Positions 1-9,414 of a stretch of DNA of 64,000 nt are shown piece after piece; the first letter of the stretch is position 1; each line of letters opens with the position of its first letter. A model generated the notes under the pieces. That model saw only the letters and a list, made by a program, of their open reading frames with translations. It made no database searches and was not told where the DNA came from. The translations under genes were made by a program, and so were the position numbers. This stretch comes from Desulfuromonas acetoxidans DSM 684 (lineage in GTDB: Bacteria > Desulfobacterota > Desulfuromonadia > Desulfuromonadales > Desulfuromonadaceae), in contig NZ_AAEW02000010.1 in assembly GCF_000167355.1 (NCBI RefSeq), positions 1 to 64,000 on the forward strand, read 5' to 3'.

Positions 1-103
1 TTTTGAAAATCTTGCTCTCATGATAGCCCAGAACATGGTTTATGTCAAGAATTAAATATTAGAAATACCTATGTAAAACAGCATTATAAATGTTTCTTCT
101 TAT

Positions 104-129
104 AGAGGCAGTTTCTCTAATAGGCCTCT
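104..129. terminator. Possible terminator-like hairpin at the left edge
   Basis: AGAGGC at 104-109 pairs exactly with GCCTCT at 124-129 across a 14-base loop, and a CTTTTA stretch follows shortly after. It could end a gene lying to the left of the window. The stem is short and the T-run is interrupted, so this is weak. Confidence 0.3.
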
Positions 130-188
130 GAGTCCTTTTACAAAAGTAAAACAAACAGCGGGTTGTTGCGCTCATTGTTATATTATAA

Positions 189-420
189 TGTCTAAGCACT
201 TGAGTCTGTTCGCCTGTTGGCGTTAGTTTGTATCTGTTTTTTTTCGGTGATTATAAACGGTTATCTAAATAATAGACATTTGTTAGCCAGCCTTTGTGCT
301 AAGTGTCTATCCTGCCGTGAGTGAGATTCACCATCATAGAAAGTTAAAATGCTATATAAATAAGACCGTTATGGTTGACAATGGACATGTCTAAGTTCAT
401 GATGCCTAGTGGTTTGTCTA
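189..420. promoter_or_regulatory. Cluster of TGTCTA sites upstream of the repressor gene (candidate operators)
   Basis: The hexamer TGTCTA occurs at 189-194, 304-309, 388-393 and 415-420, and in reverse (TAGACA) at 273-278. About 0.1 occurrence would be expected by chance on both strands of 230 bp. The copies at 273 and 304 face each other, and the copy at 388 overlaps the palindrome GACATGTC. The region has no gene. Because the next gene encodes a CI/LexA-like repressor, the sites are inferred to be its own operators; nothing shows binding directly. Confidence 0.5.
375..403 (+). promoter_or_regulatory. Candidate sigma70-type promoter of the repressor gene
   Basis: A perfect TTGACA box at 375-380 is followed after 17 bases by CATGAT (398-403), which matches four of six -10 consensus positions. 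A TGTCTA site lies in the spacer (388-393) and another just beyond the expected start (415-420), the usual geometry for a repressor that blocks its own promoter. About 100 bases of leader would then separate it from the gene start. Confidence 0.45.
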
Positions 421-504
421 ATGCGAAAGATTCGGTGGCCGAATATGTGCGGAAGCCGAAGCGATGAGTTCGTGTGGATAGAGCACTTAACAACGGAGGT
501 CGTT

Positions 505-1137
505 TTGAAAACGATTGGAGAGAGACTGCGCTTTTTGCGCGGCAAGCAGAAACTTCCTGACTTTGCGCAACGCTTTGGTGTCAGTAAAAGTACCCTTGGG
601 CGCTACGAGAAAGGGATCAGCCTGCCGGATGCCGGCTTTTTAGCCGCTATTTGTCAACAATTGCACGTGTGTCCGCAGTGGCTGTTGATGGGTGGCGAGA
701 AGCCCTGCCAGCCTTTTGTCAAAGATTGCCCCAGCGGAGCTTGTGATGACAGCGGTCCGTCCTGTATTGTCCGGGATTATGCAAATTTGTCGTCCTTTAA
801 AACCTTTATGGATTTTTTTCAGAACTGGGTTGTTGATCAGGGGTTTGAAGTAGACAAACTGCTTTCGGTACGAGTTACCGGTGACAGTATGGCTCCGACT
901 TTTGCTGCCGGGAGTCTGGTTCTGGTTGATATGAATCAGCCAGACTTGTCAGCGGATGCTATTTTTGCCTTACGCCAGGACGAAAAAGTGATCGTTCGCC
1001 GTTTGCAGAAAATGGTGAATGGGGATGTTCATGTCAAAACAGACAATCCACGTTATGAAGATCAGATTGTCCGGAGTGAATCTCTGCCAATTCTTGACAT
1101 TGTTGGGCGAGTTGTCTGGGCGGGTGTCCATCTTTAA
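505..1137 (+). CDS. CI/LexA-like repressor: HTH plus S24 peptidase-like domain
   Basis: A 210-residue transcriptional regulator. Residues 1-60 form a lambda-repressor-type helix-turn-helix (core FGVSKSTLGRYEKG, about 24-37); residues 120-208 form an S24/LexA-like domain with the nucleophile Ser128 in VTGDSMAP. The usual catalytic Lys of the VKRL motif is Arg165 (IVRRL), and no Ala-Gly cleavage pair lies in the linker, so self-cleavage is doubtful and the domain may serve only for dimerisation. Six Cys (50, 56, 68, 75, 80, 87) cluster in and before the linker, suggesting metal or redox sensing (inference). The start is a TTG at 505 because GGAGG at 495-499 sits 5 bases upstream; an in-frame GTG at 409 would add 32 residues unlike the family. 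Probably autoregulated through the TGTCTA cluster. Confidence 0.8.
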   Translation: MKTIGERLRFLRGKQKLPDFAQRFGVSKSTLGRYEKGISLPDAGFLAAICQQLHVCPQWLLMGGEKPCQPFVKDCPSGACDDSGPSCIVRDYANLSSFKTFMDFFQNWVVDQGFEVDKLLSVRVTGDSMAPTFAAGSLVLVDMNQPDLSADAIFALRQDEKVIVRRLQKMVNGDVHVKTDNPRYEDQIVRSESLPILDIVGRVVWAGVHL

Positions 1138-1532
1138 GTGCCATTGCCAAACTGCGCCAACCTCCTAGTGTCGTTAATTCCCCTTTTTTTACAGTAAATA
1201 TCATTTCTGGTAAGTTATTCCCTTTTTAAGATCTCCGGCGTCATTGTGTTCATCAACAATGAGGAGATTCCCACCGTTGCTTCGTTCTAAATAAAATGTG
1301 CTGTGATTGTACTGACGGATTGATCGCTGCAATAAGTCCGAATCGCTCTAATATGGTGCCTGATTTTGATTCGTTGATGGCTGCTGTTGCTGTTTTGATG
1401 AGACTTTCAATGGATTGATTTTTTTTTATGATAAAATAGAATTCTAACCTGTTAATTGAAGGGTGGAGTAGAGGTGTTCATGTCTGTTGTGTGAATGTTT
1501 CTGAGAATGGCTCATGTTGCAGAGGGGAAATA
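1138..1532. other. Intergenic region, no feature recognised
   Basis: About 395 AT-rich bases between the repressor and the small Cys-rich protein. No ORF, convincing terminator or RNA fold was seen. The right part presumably holds the promoter of the next gene, but no clear boxes can be chosen. Confidence 0.4.
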
Positions 1533-1922
1533 ATGGCGCGCGTTCCGTTTAAAATTTGTCCCTGTTGCCAGGAAGTCTGGCAGACGCGGGATGATTTTTT
1601 AGAAGATATGCATTTGCAGTTGAACGGATATAAAGCCGATTTTGCCAAGTTGGAGTATGGCCTGTTCTTTTTCACCCATCAAAAAGAGGGCTGTTATTCA
1701 ACCATGGCACTGGAAGTTGCAGATTTTCTTGATTTGCATCGTGGAACGGTTTGTGAGCACAATCGGGATTATGATGAAAATTGTCCCCGTTCCTGCCGTG
1801 AGAAAAGGAAGTTAGAGGCACGCCAAGACGTATGTGAATGTGCTTTTGCGCGTGAGGTGTGTGACCTGGTCAAACTACGTCGCAATAAAAAACATGTGGC
1901 AAACAGTCAGGCTGACGATTGA
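1533..1922 (+). CDS. Small Cys-rich hypothetical protein (possible zinc-binding)
   Basis: A 129-residue protein that I do not recognise. It begins with a CPCC knuckle (FKICPCCQEVW) and has further Cys in the C-terminal half (CEHNRDYDENCPRSC and CECAFAREVC), so a structural zinc site or two is likely. There is no signal peptide or membrane segment and the charge is mixed, so it should be cytoplasmic. The start at 1533 is chosen because AGAGGGGAAATA directly precedes that ATG; the longer in-frame reading from 1491 lacks a ribosome site. It stands alone between a repressor and a response-regulator gene. Confidence 0.6.
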   Translation: MARVPFKICPCCQEVWQTRDDFLEDMHLQLNGYKADFAKLEYGLFFFTHQKEGCYSTMALEVADFLDLHRGTVCEHNRDYDENCPRSCREKRKLEARQDVCECAFAREVCDLVKLRRNKKHVANSQADD

Positions 1923-2039
1923 GCGAACGCCATGTTTTTCAGCAGGATACATTTATCCGCAGTGTGACGTGAATTGCTGCTGCGGCCTGAGCTTTAGTTG
2001 ATTGTTTACGGACGGATTCAAGCAAAAGGAAAAGACCCT

Positions 2040-3386
2040 ATGGCAGATTCTGAACAAGCGGATACGGTGGAAGAGTCTTACCCCATTGTTTTATGCGTCG
2101 ATGACGAGACCAGTATCTTAAGGGCGTTGCGGCGTTTGTTGATGGACGAGGAGTGTGAAGTTGAGATTGCTTCTTCCGGAGCCGAAGGGCTGCACCTCTT
2201 ATCAGAGATTGAGATTGATCGCGTTGCCTTGATTTTTTCCGACCAACGCATGCCCGAGATGACCGGGGTGGAATTTTTACAACAGGCCAAAGAAAAAGCT
2301 CCAGATGCTTTACGCGTAATGTTGACCGGCTATGCGGATCTCGACGCGACAATGGCCGCGGTCAATCAAGGACAGATCTGGCGTTACCTGACCAAACCCT
2401 GGGATGATAAACAGCTGACTTTATTGGTTCGTGATGCTTTAAAACAATATCATCTGGCCAGAGAAAATGAACGGCTGCAGTCGGTTGTCCATGAACAGAA
2501 CGAAGAGTTGAAAAATTGGAATGATCGTTTGAAACAACGGGTTCTCGATCAAACGGATCGAATTCGCCAGAAAAGTGAAGATCTGGCACGAAGCAACAAA
2601 TTGTTGCGCAGCAGTATCGATCATGTCTTGGAATCTTTTGCCTGCATGATTGAGTTGAGAGATGAAAGTTTACGTCACCATGCTCGAAACACGGCAGCTA
2701 TCGCAGAAAAGATGGCCGAATGGAGTCGTATGACTCCGGCTGAAATTCGCCAGGTTCGGGTTGCGGCCCTGTTGCACGGTGTTGGTAAGTTGGGAATGGA
2801 TGATTTGATTCTCAAAAAAAATGAGCAGGATCTGTCTGACGAAGAGCGTAAGGTGTATGAGCAATTTCCGATCCGCAGTCAAACGGCACTGGGGCCCATT
2901 GCTGAGTTGCAGGAGGCGGGAGTACTGATCCGACATCTCTTGGAACGATTCGATGGTGAGGGCGGTCCGGATCAACTGGCCGGTGAGGCGATCCCTTTGG
3001 GGAGTCGGATCCTGGCCATGGCGGAGAAGCTCGATCGCGATATGAATGAAACCAGTGATTCCCTGGATGTTGTCCTGGAGCGGATGAAATCCGATCTCGG
3101 CAGCCGTTTTGATCCGGCTTTGATCAAATTTTTGCACGATGCCGCCAAGGCCCATTACAGTGCCCTGGACAGTGTGCTGGAAAATGCCACGCGCAAAGAG
3201 TGTGGACCCAGAATGTTACGTCCAGGAATGATGATTTTGCGCGATGTTTACAGTGGTACCGGACTTTTGTTGTTGAAAAAAGGGGTTGTCCTCAACGAAG
3301 GGAATATCAACGCACTCAAGCGATATTATGACATTGATACACCGGAGCAGGATGTGCTGGTTCTTTTTAAAGATGATGAGAGCTAA
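2040..3386 (+). CDS. Response regulator with degenerate HD-GYP-like output domain
   Basis: A 448-residue cytoplasmic protein. Residues 15-130 are a receiver domain (VDDE near the start, phosphoacceptor Asp68 in FSDQRMP, KPWDD loop), followed by a coiled coil (about 135-190) and an HD-type domain (about 200-390). RpfG-like HD-GYP proteins of this layout degrade c-di-GMP. Here the signature is damaged: HD is His246-Gly247 (LLHGVGK), the later HHE is HLLE, and GYP is GGP. Metal binding and phosphodiesterase activity are therefore unlikely, and the domain may act by protein contact. A last segment (about 395-448) has no clear family. The start at 2040 is preceded by AAAAGGAAAAG. It faces an HDOD gene and shares the REC class with the next operon. 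Confidence 0.75.
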   Translation: MADSEQADTVEESYPIVLCVDDETSILRALRRLLMDEECEVEIASSGAEGLHLLSEIEIDRVALIFSDQRMPEMTGVEFLQQAKEKAPDALRVMLTGYADLDATMAAVNQGQIWRYLTKPWDDKQLTLLVRDALKQYHLARENERLQSVVHEQNEELKNWNDRLKQRVLDQTDRIRQKSEDLARSNKLLRSSIDHVLESFACMIELRDESLRHHARNTAAIAEKMAEWSRMTPAEIRQVRVAALLHGVGKLGMDDLILKKNEQDLSDEERKVYEQFPIRSQTALGPIAELQEAGVLIRHLLERFDGEGGPDQLAGEAIPLGSRILAMAEKLDRDMNETSDSLDVVLERMKSDLGSRFDPALIKFLHDAAKAHYSALDSVLENATRKECGPRMLRPGMMILRDVYSGTGLLLLKKGVVLNEGNINALKRYYDIDTPEQDVLVLFKDDES

Positions 3387-3435
3387 TGGACCCGCTTTGT
3401 GTACCCTGCAGGCGTGATGCGTCGCGGTGTCTGTT

Positions 3436-4311
3436 TCAGGCCGAAAGAAGTGTCTGGATATTTTTTTGATAGAGAGCGTTGAACTCATCAAGAAGCTGTT
3501 GAGGCTTAATTTGCTGTGACGATAGAAGGGTTTTATTCAAATGTTCGTCCAGTGTCTTGTTGCAGACTGGCTGGGTGTTGCCGATATGCAGTTGACAACA
3601 AAGACAGCGACTGACAAAAACCAGATGGGCGAGACGAGAAGTTTCCGGGGCCATATCCTGCGGGTGGTTAGGTTGACAGGAATAGAGCGTACACAGGACC
3701 AATTCCGATGAAAATTTCCAATGTGCCAGAATCGCCGCTCCCATTTGGCTAAAAGACCAGGGGAAATGGTGGCGAGATAACTCTTCACGAGAACACTGGG
3801 CGGTGACCTTATTCTTTAGACAGTTGTGATAGGCGTGTGGATTTTGTTGCAGAAAAAACAACTCACCGATGTTGGCCAGCAAGCCGGCTAAAAACGCCTC
3901 TTCCGGATCTGCAACAGCATATGTTGTTGATAAAAACTGACTGCCCAGAGCATGAGCCATGGATTCTTCCCAGAGCATTTTTTCGCTGGGATCACTCAGC
4001 CGGTATAGCCCTTTGAGGGCCATGGTCAAAACCAGGTTGCGCAGTGTCTTCTGGCCGAGAAGCACGGTGGCATCAAGAATTGTTTTAATCTGGCGGGAAA
4101 ACCCATAATAGCTTGAATTGGCCACCCGTAAAACACGGGCCGCCAAAACCGGGTCGCTGGCAATAATTCGGGCAAGCTCTTCGGTGTCATTTTCCTGCTG
4201 GTTGAGAAGGCGCAACATGGCCGCAGCGATATCGGGAAGCTGAGGCAGGGCATCCAGCTCGTCTAAGATCTCAGTGAGTTCCGGTAGGTGTTGATTCTGT
4301 GTCGCCATCAT
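3436..4311 (-). CDS. HDOD domain protein
   Basis: A 291-residue protein dominated by one HDOD domain (about residues 15-215), recognised by LPQLPDIAAAMLRLL, ASDPVLAARVLRVANSS and the AFLAGLLANIGELF segment. HDOD domains resemble HD hydrolases but lack metal ligands and act as signalling scaffolds, often beside receivers and GGDEF proteins. The gene starts 8 bases after the stop of the REC-PAS gene on the same strand, so the two form an operon. The C-terminal 75 residues have no recognisable family. The partner of the HDOD domain is not evident from sequence. Confidence 0.85.
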   Translation of the reverse strand: MMATQNQHLPELTEILDELDALPQLPDIAAAMLRLLNQQENDTEELARIIASDPVLAARVLRVANSSYYGFSRQIKTILDATVLLGQKTLRNLVLTMALKGLYRLSDPSEKMLWEESMAHALGSQFLSTTYAVADPEEAFLAGLLANIGELFFLQQNPHAYHNCLKNKVTAQCSREELSRHHFPWSFSQMGAAILAHWKFSSELVLCTLYSCQPNHPQDMAPETSRLAHLVFVSRCLCCQLHIGNTQPVCNKTLDEHLNKTLLSSQQIKPQQLLDEFNALYQKNIQTLLSA

Positions 4312-4318
4312 AACAATC

Positions 4319-5134
4319 TCAACGTGGGGTTAGAGAAATAATCATTCCCCGTTCCTTGTTGTTATCCAGAAACGAGCCGATTCCGGTCACCTTTGTGTTC
4401 TTGCAGTCAAGCTCCATGTGGGCATTTCCATCGCGTTTAATCTGCTCTACCAGTTCCATCAACCCAGGAGGAAACGTACTCTTCACTGATGCGCCCAACA
4501 GGATTTCTCCCTCATCGGCTAAAAGATCAATCCCTTGCTGGTTGATTTGGACGATCTGATCCTCAAGATCAATACCAAGAACCGCAATGGGTAAACTGTC
4601 GAGAATCTCCTGAGCCAACTGCAACACCTGACTGCGCAGACGCAGTGATGCCGTGCGTTTTTCAACCTCTTTTTCCAACCCGCTGTTCAGCTCTTTGAGC
4701 TCTTTATTCCGTTTCTCAAGTGCATCACTGAGCTGACGGTTTTTCTTGTCAAGAAGCACTGTTTCGACGGCATTGTGAATGTCAATACGTAGCTGGTCAT
4801 CGTCCCACGGCTTGGGGATGAATTTGTAAATATGGCCAATGTTAATCGCTTCAACAACGGCGGCGGTATCGGCATAACCGGAGAGAACGATCCGGATGGA
4901 ATGGGGTAACAATTGGGTGGCCTGAGCCAAAAATTCCACTCCGGTCATTTCAGGCATCCGGTAGTCGGAAATGATAACGAGGATATCATTATTCTCCTTA
5001 ATGATTTCGAGACCTTCCATTCCAGAAGATGCCGTCAGGATGTCGTAGTCCTCCTCGTCCAGAAATAAGCGGCGCAGCGATTTTAAGACATTTGCTTCAT
5101 CATCAACAAAAAGAATTTTAAAAAGTTCAGCCAT
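4319..5134 (-). CDS. Response regulator with coiled coil and PAS domain
   Basis: A 271-residue protein: receiver (about residues 5-120, acidic pair VDDE, phosphoacceptor in IISDYRMP, KPWDDDQ after beta 5), a coiled coil (about 130-165), then a short PAS-like domain (about 175-270, with LPIAVLGIDLEDQIVQINQQ). It has no DNA-binding or catalytic output, so it probably relays through PAS or the coiled coil to a partner such as the HDOD protein encoded next. The start at 5134 (MAELFK) is preceded by GCGAGGCTGAA; a longer reading from 5170 lacks a ribosome site. It is divergent from the histidine kinase gene, its likely phosphodonor. Confidence 0.85.
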   Translation of the reverse strand: MAELFKILFVDDEANVLKSLRRLFLDEEDYDILTASSGMEGLEIIKENNDILVIISDYRMPEMTGVEFLAQATQLLPHSIRIVLSGYADTAAVVEAINIGHIYKFIPKPWDDDQLRIDIHNAVETVLLDKKNRQLSDALEKRNKELKELNSGLEKEVEKRTASLRLRSQVLQLAQEILDSLPIAVLGIDLEDQIVQINQQGIDLLADEGEILLGASVKSTFPPGLMELVEQIKRDGNAHMELDCKNTKVTGIGSFLDNNKERGMIISLTPR

Positions 5135-5282
5135 TTCAGCCTCGCGCAGACAATGTGGACGTGAGCACAATCAAAACTTTGTGGTAAGGTTTTAATGTCT
5201 ATAGTGTAACGAGTTTACCAGAGCATGATAAACTGTACAGAATCTATCTTCGTTGGACGAAATTTAATGATTAGAGGCGGCG

Positions 5283-7292
5283 ATGACAAATTCCAGCAAA
5301 GACGCACAGTCTTTACCGTTGGTGTTAGACGAATTGGAAAAAATGTCCGAGCAGCAGCGAGACCTTCTCTTCCGTAGTGTCAATCGCTTTGGTCGCGAGG
5401 TTGTCTGCTGGTTCGACAGTGATGAAAATCTTCGATATATCTCACCGAACTGCTTGAAACTGTTCGGCTGGAAAATGGAACAATTTCTTGACCAACCTCA
5501 GCTTTTGGAGCAGATGATTCATTCCGATGACCGCTTATTGTGGGAGCATCATCAAACCCATCCTGCCGGTCATCAAGATGTTGAGATCCGCATTTTGACT
5601 TCCGGTGGGACGTTGGAATGGATGGAGTACCGTTGTCTGCCTCTCGTGGATAAACACGGTAAGCGCTGTGGCCGTATTGCCACCTTTATGAATATCAGTC
5701 GTCGCCATGAGGCGCAATTTAGGACACAGGCGCTTGCCCTGGCTCTCGAGCAGAGTCCAACAGGGATTGTTGTGACTGATAATGACGGAAATGTGCTGTA
5801 TGCCAATGAAGCCTTTCATGGGTTGCAGTGTCGTACCCTCGGCGCGATACAAGGCCGGAAACTTGACCTGTTTTCCCGGGAACACCGCGGCCAACTGCCC
5901 GATTTGTGGCCTTGTCTGGTGACAGGGGAAACCTGGAAAGGGGAAAAAGTATGTTTTTTTGAGGAGCAGAAGCGGGTCGTCGAATTGGTTGTCACTCCGG
6001 TACTTGATCAACAGAACGAGGTGACGCATATTCTTTTTCTGATTCAAGATGTGACGCGCCAGCGCCAGGACCAGCAACTTCTCCACCAACAACATAAACA
6101 GTTGCGGCAATTATTCGATGACGTTGAAAAAATCAGCCGGGAGTGGGCACTGAGTTTTGATTGTATTGATGACATTATGTTTCTGATGGATGGAGCAGGG
6201 CATATTCAGCGCATTAATCTGGCCGTTGAGAAGCACTATGGGCGTTCGATCAAAAAGCTCACAGGCACGTCAGTGAATGACCTTTTGCCGCAAGATGTGA
6301 CACGGCAATTTTTTGATCACGGCCAAGGCGAATTTTACGATGACCGCATTAAAAAATGGTTTTCATGGCGAGCGTTTGATTTTTTGGAAAAAGATGAAAA
6401 AAATCAAGATATCCGGGTTGTGACTTTGCATGATGTGACCGCGCTTCATCAGTTGACTGAGCAGTTAGAGAAAAGCTATGAATCGCAGAAGGTTGCTCAA
6501 AGTCAACTGGTACAACAGGAAAAGATGGCGTCGATTGGACAACTCGCCGCTGGTGTTGCCCATGAAATAAACAATCCTGTTGGCTTTATCCACAGTAACC
6601 TCAACACGCTTGGCAAGTATCTACAGCGTATCACTGCTTATATGGATTCGTTGGAACAGATTATTCATCAATCCGGCCACGATGACCTTCTCCAACAGGC
6701 CAAAGAGTGTCGCAAGGGCAGTAAGGTTGATTATCTTCTCGAAGATACGGCTGATTTGATCAAAGAATCAATTGAGGGAACGGACCGTGTCAGTGTGATC
6801 GTGCAGAACCTTAAGAGTTTTTCCCGTGTTGATGATGCTGGTTTGCACTGGACTGACCTGCATGACTGTCTTGAAGCGAGTCTCAGTATTGCCTGGAACG
6901 AGATCAAGTATAACTGCAGGATTGAAAAAGAGTATGGAGTCCTTCCCCAGGTTCTGTGCAATCCTCAGCAACTTAACCAAGTCCTGCTCAATCTGCTGGT
7001 CAATGCTGCGCAAGCTATTGAGCAACAGGGGGTGATTATCCTCAAGACCTGGGCCGACGAACAATGGGCTCATATCACTGTGAAGGATAACGGTTGCGGT
7101 ATGTCTGACGACGTTAAGTCACGTATTTTTGATCCATTTTTTACCACCAAAAAAGTCGGCGAGGGGACTGGGCTGGGATTAAGTATCTGCTACGATATTA
7201 TTGGCAAACATCATGGCTTAATCTCCGTCGACAGTACCCTTGGTGCAGGGACAGAATTTCATTTAAAGCTCCCTTTAAACTCCTCTGAATAA
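5283..7292 (+). CDS. Soluble PAS-domain sensor histidine kinase
   Basis: A 669-residue cytoplasmic kinase with no membrane segment. Three PAS domains (about 35-140, 150-265, 285-400) are followed by a coiled coil and a HisKA dimerisation domain with phosphoacceptor His427 in [12 protein letters not shown]. The ATPase domain has an N box ([16 protein letters not shown]), a G1 box (DNGCGM) and a G2 region ([14 protein letters not shown]). It lacks an attached receiver and should phosphorylate the separate REC proteins encoded on either side; it is divergent from the REC-PAS/HDOD operon with about 150 bases between. The start at 5283 is preceded by AGAGGCGGCG. The signal is unknown. Confidence 0.9.
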   Translation: MTNSSKDAQSLPLVLDELEKMSEQQRDLLFRSVNRFGREVVCWFDSDENLRYISPNCLKLFGWKMEQFLDQPQLLEQMIHSDDRLLWEHHQTHPAGHQDVEIRILTSGGTLEWMEYRCLPLVDKHGKRCGRIATFMNISRRHEAQFRTQALALALEQSPTGIVVTDNDGNVLYANEAFHGLQCRTLGAIQGRKLDLFSREHRGQLPDLWPCLVTGETWKGEKVCFFEEQKRVVELVVTPVLDQQNEVTHILFLIQDVTRQRQDQQLLHQQHKQLRQLFDDVEKISREWALSFDCIDDIMFLMDGAGHIQRINLAVEKHYGRSIKKLTGTSVNDLLPQDVTRQFFDHGQGEFYDDRIKKWFSWRAFDFLEKDEKNQDIRVVTLHDVTALHQLTEQLEKSYESQKVAQSQLVQQEKMASIGQLAAGVAHEINNPVGFIHSNLNTLGKYLQRITAYMDSLEQIIHQSGHDDLLQQAKECRKGSKVDYLLEDTADLIKESIEGTDRVSVIVQNLKSFSRVDDAGLHWTDLHDCLEASLSIAWNEIKYNCRIEKEYGVLPQVLCNPQQLNQVLLNLLVNAAQAIEQQGVIILKTWADEQWAHITVKDNGCGMSDDVKSRIFDPFFTTKKVGEGTGLGLSICYDIIGKHHGLISVDSTLGAGTEFHLKLPLNSSE

Positions 7293-7793
7293 CACTTATA
7301 AGTCTCCCACGTAACCACGAGCGGTGCGTTTTTAATGGATGGGCTTGGCTCTTCCCACCTCTATTTTTTTGCTCTCACTAAAAGAGAAAAAACTTCCTGT
7401 TGATGTGGCAAAGCCTCATGTTTAATGAGATTTAGGCCTAGTTTTCTGCAGTCCATTATTTGATGATTTATACAATTTCTGGATGTTAGCGGACTCTTGT
7501 GGTGGTTTTTAGAAATTTTTTTATCCTTAAAAAAATATCTATTAAATATATGAACTATGCAAATATAGCGAGTATACGTTTTTATTTCTATAAAATTTTC
7601 TCTTTAAATTTCAGGGCATTTATCGTTTTTATAGACAAAGTGGCGGCAGCTTGATTTTTCTTGAAAGCAAATGGTGTTTGGTCTCATAAATGAATTTAAC
7701 TTAATTTGAACTTTATTTTCATTGTCTTGTTGTAGTTTTTTACAAATTTTGTAGTTTTATAAAGATGGAAAGGCTAAAAAAACGGAGGGGGCT
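7293..7793. other. AT-rich intergenic region upstream of the chemotaxis operon
   Basis: About 500 bases without an ORF, noticeably richer in A and T than the flanks. Near its right end the perfect palindrome TACAAATTTTGTA (7741-7753) lies about 40 bases before the first gene of the chemotaxis cluster and could be an operator. No clear sigma28 or sigma54 promoter was found. Confidence 0.4.
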
Positions 7794-8144
7794 GTGGCGT
7801 GTGTTGTTGTTTTTGATCCAACTACCAGGGGGCGCAGTGATGTTTTTCGCCTTCAGTTAAATAACTATGAGGTGGTAGTTTTTAAACATGTGGAAGAGAC
7901 GGTGAATTGGTTGAGTACTTGCCGAGCCAATCTTATCGACGTTGCTGCACTGGTCATTACATCCAAAGATAAAAGCCCTCTTTTTTCTCAAATGATCATG
8001 ACGGGAGTTCCGACATTTTTTGTTGGTTTCAGTGAACAGGAAAAAACGGAAATTGAAACTTCGCTGGAAGGTTTGGCGCACACTGCACTGTGCTTTTGTC
8101 GGCGAGAACAGTTTATCGACGATTTATCAAAAGTCATTGGATGA
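7794..8144 (+). CDS. Small receiver-like protein of the chemotaxis operon
   Basis: A 116-residue protein that begins with a beta strand and a possible acidic position ([10 protein letters not shown]) and alternates strands and helices like a receiver domain. It lacks the paired acidic residues, a clear phosphoacceptor Asp and the conserved Lys, so it would be a pseudo-receiver at best. The assignment rests on pattern and context. It starts at a GTG with ACGGAGGGGG just upstream, and its stop lies 20 bases before the chosen start of the MCP gene, implying co-transcription. Function unknown. Confidence 0.5.
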   Translation: MACVVVFDPTTRGRSDVFRLQLNNYEVVVFKHVEETVNWLSTCRANLIDVAALVITSKDKSPLFSQMIMTGVPTFFVGFSEQEKTEIETSLEGLAHTALCFCRREQFIDDLSKVIG

Positions 8145-8164
8145 GAAAGGACAGGAACGGACTC

Positions 8165-9358
8165 ATGGCGGTTAATGTAAAGTGGGGGTGTCTTATTCTT
8201 GCCTTGGTGCAACTGGTGATGCTCGGTTTGGCAGTGATGCAAAGTGATCTCATTGCCGTCGTTTTGGTCGTCGTAACAGCGCTCAGTGGCTGGGGGCTGT
8301 ATTGGCTGTCGTTCTCCGCAGAAAAAACATCTGCCACTGTTGTTTTGGACGAGCACAGTACACCCTCAGAAAATTTGCTCATCAGTGAAACAAAAACCCT
8401 GTTAACGAGTTTACAACAGGAAGTAACAGCGCAATGTCAGGACGGACAAAACGAAAATATTCAGGTTCAGACAATCCTGGCAGATGCGATTGAAAAGTTG
8501 ATTGCCAGCTTTACCAAGTTGGAAAACCTCACAGATGAGCAAAAGACCCTTGCGTTGGGAATTATTCAAGGTGGGCGTCAGACAGATGGCGGCGATTCTC
8601 TTTCGTTTCAGCAGATGTTTAAAGAAATCGAAGACGTTATGCAGCGTCTTCTTGATGCCACCATCGAAAACAATAGCCAGACCACCGAATTAATGACGTC
8701 CATGGATGCCACCCAAGAGCAGTTCCAAAAAGTTCTCGGCATGCTCGGTGAGGTGCGAAAAATTGCCGACCAGACCAATCTTCTGGCTATCAATGCCGCC
8801 GTGGAAGCTGCCCGGGCCGGAGCTGCCGGAAAGGGGTTTGCTGTTGTTGCTGAAGAAGTACGCAATTTGTCCATTCGCTCGAATCGCTTCAGTGAACAGA
8901 TTGATGCTTCGGTCCAGCAAATTTCCAGAGCGTTTGGTGAAGTGAGCCTCTCCATTAAATCATTGTCCCAGCGTTCGGACCAACTGGTTGAGGAGGAGCG
9001 GGACCATATCGGTCGTGCCATGACGCAGGCCCATGATTTTAACGCGGTGGTTGAACGCAGCGCCCGAGATATTTCTGGACTTGCAGAGGCCGTATCACAG
9101 CAAGTGCGTCAGGCGGTGACCAATTTACAGTTTCAGGATATGGCGACTCAGGTTATTGGAACCGTCAGTAAGCGCTTGGATTCTTTAGACCGACTCTTCG
9201 CTGATCTTAATAGCACCCTGGATCAGAGCGATTCTACAGAAAACACAACACAACGGCTCGAAAAGTTCCTGCTGGAGTCGACAGATCTAGTCAAAGCAAG
9301 TCACCATAACCCGGTGTCGCAGAAAAACATGGACGAAGGTGACATTGAGCTTTTTTGA
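8165..9358 (+). CDS. Methyl-accepting chemotaxis protein without periplasmic sensor
   Basis: A 397-residue receptor. Two hydrophobic segments near the N terminus (about 6-26 and 31-50) are separated by only a few residues, so there is no periplasmic ligand domain. The rest is a cytoplasmic signalling coil with the conserved hairpin tip [20 protein letters not shown] that contacts CheA and CheW. Any input must come from the membrane, the cytoplasm or a partner. The start at 8165 is preferred because AGGAACGG precedes it; an ATG at 8141 overlaps the previous stop but lacks a ribosome site. It ends 56 bases before cheY. Confidence 0.85.
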   Translation: MAVNVKWGCLILALVQLVMLGLAVMQSDLIAVVLVVVTALSGWGLYWLSFSAEKTSATVVLDEHSTPSENLLISETKTLLTSLQQEVTAQCQDGQNENIQVQTILADAIEKLIASFTKLENLTDEQKTLALGIIQGGRQTDGGDSLSFQQMFKEIEDVMQRLLDATIENNSQTTELMTSMDATQEQFQKVLGMLGEVRKIADQTNLLAINAAVEAARAGAAGKGFAVVAEEVRNLSIRSNRFSEQIDASVQQISRAFGEVSLSIKSLSQRSDQLVEEERDHIGRAMTQAHDFNAVVERSARDISGLAEAVSQQVRQAVTNLQFQDMATQVIGTVSKRLDSLDRLFADLNSTLDQSDSTENTTQRLEKFLLESTDLVKASHHNPVSQKNMDEGDIELF

Positions 9359-9414
9359 GCTAGTCTAGAAAACATCGGAAAATTGGATAGATAAGGAAAG
9401 GGAGAACAGACTCT

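Noticed and set aside
505-1137. LexA itself
   Set aside because: The HTH is of the phage-repressor type rather than the LexA winged helix, and the catalytic Lys and Ala-Gly cleavage pair are missing.
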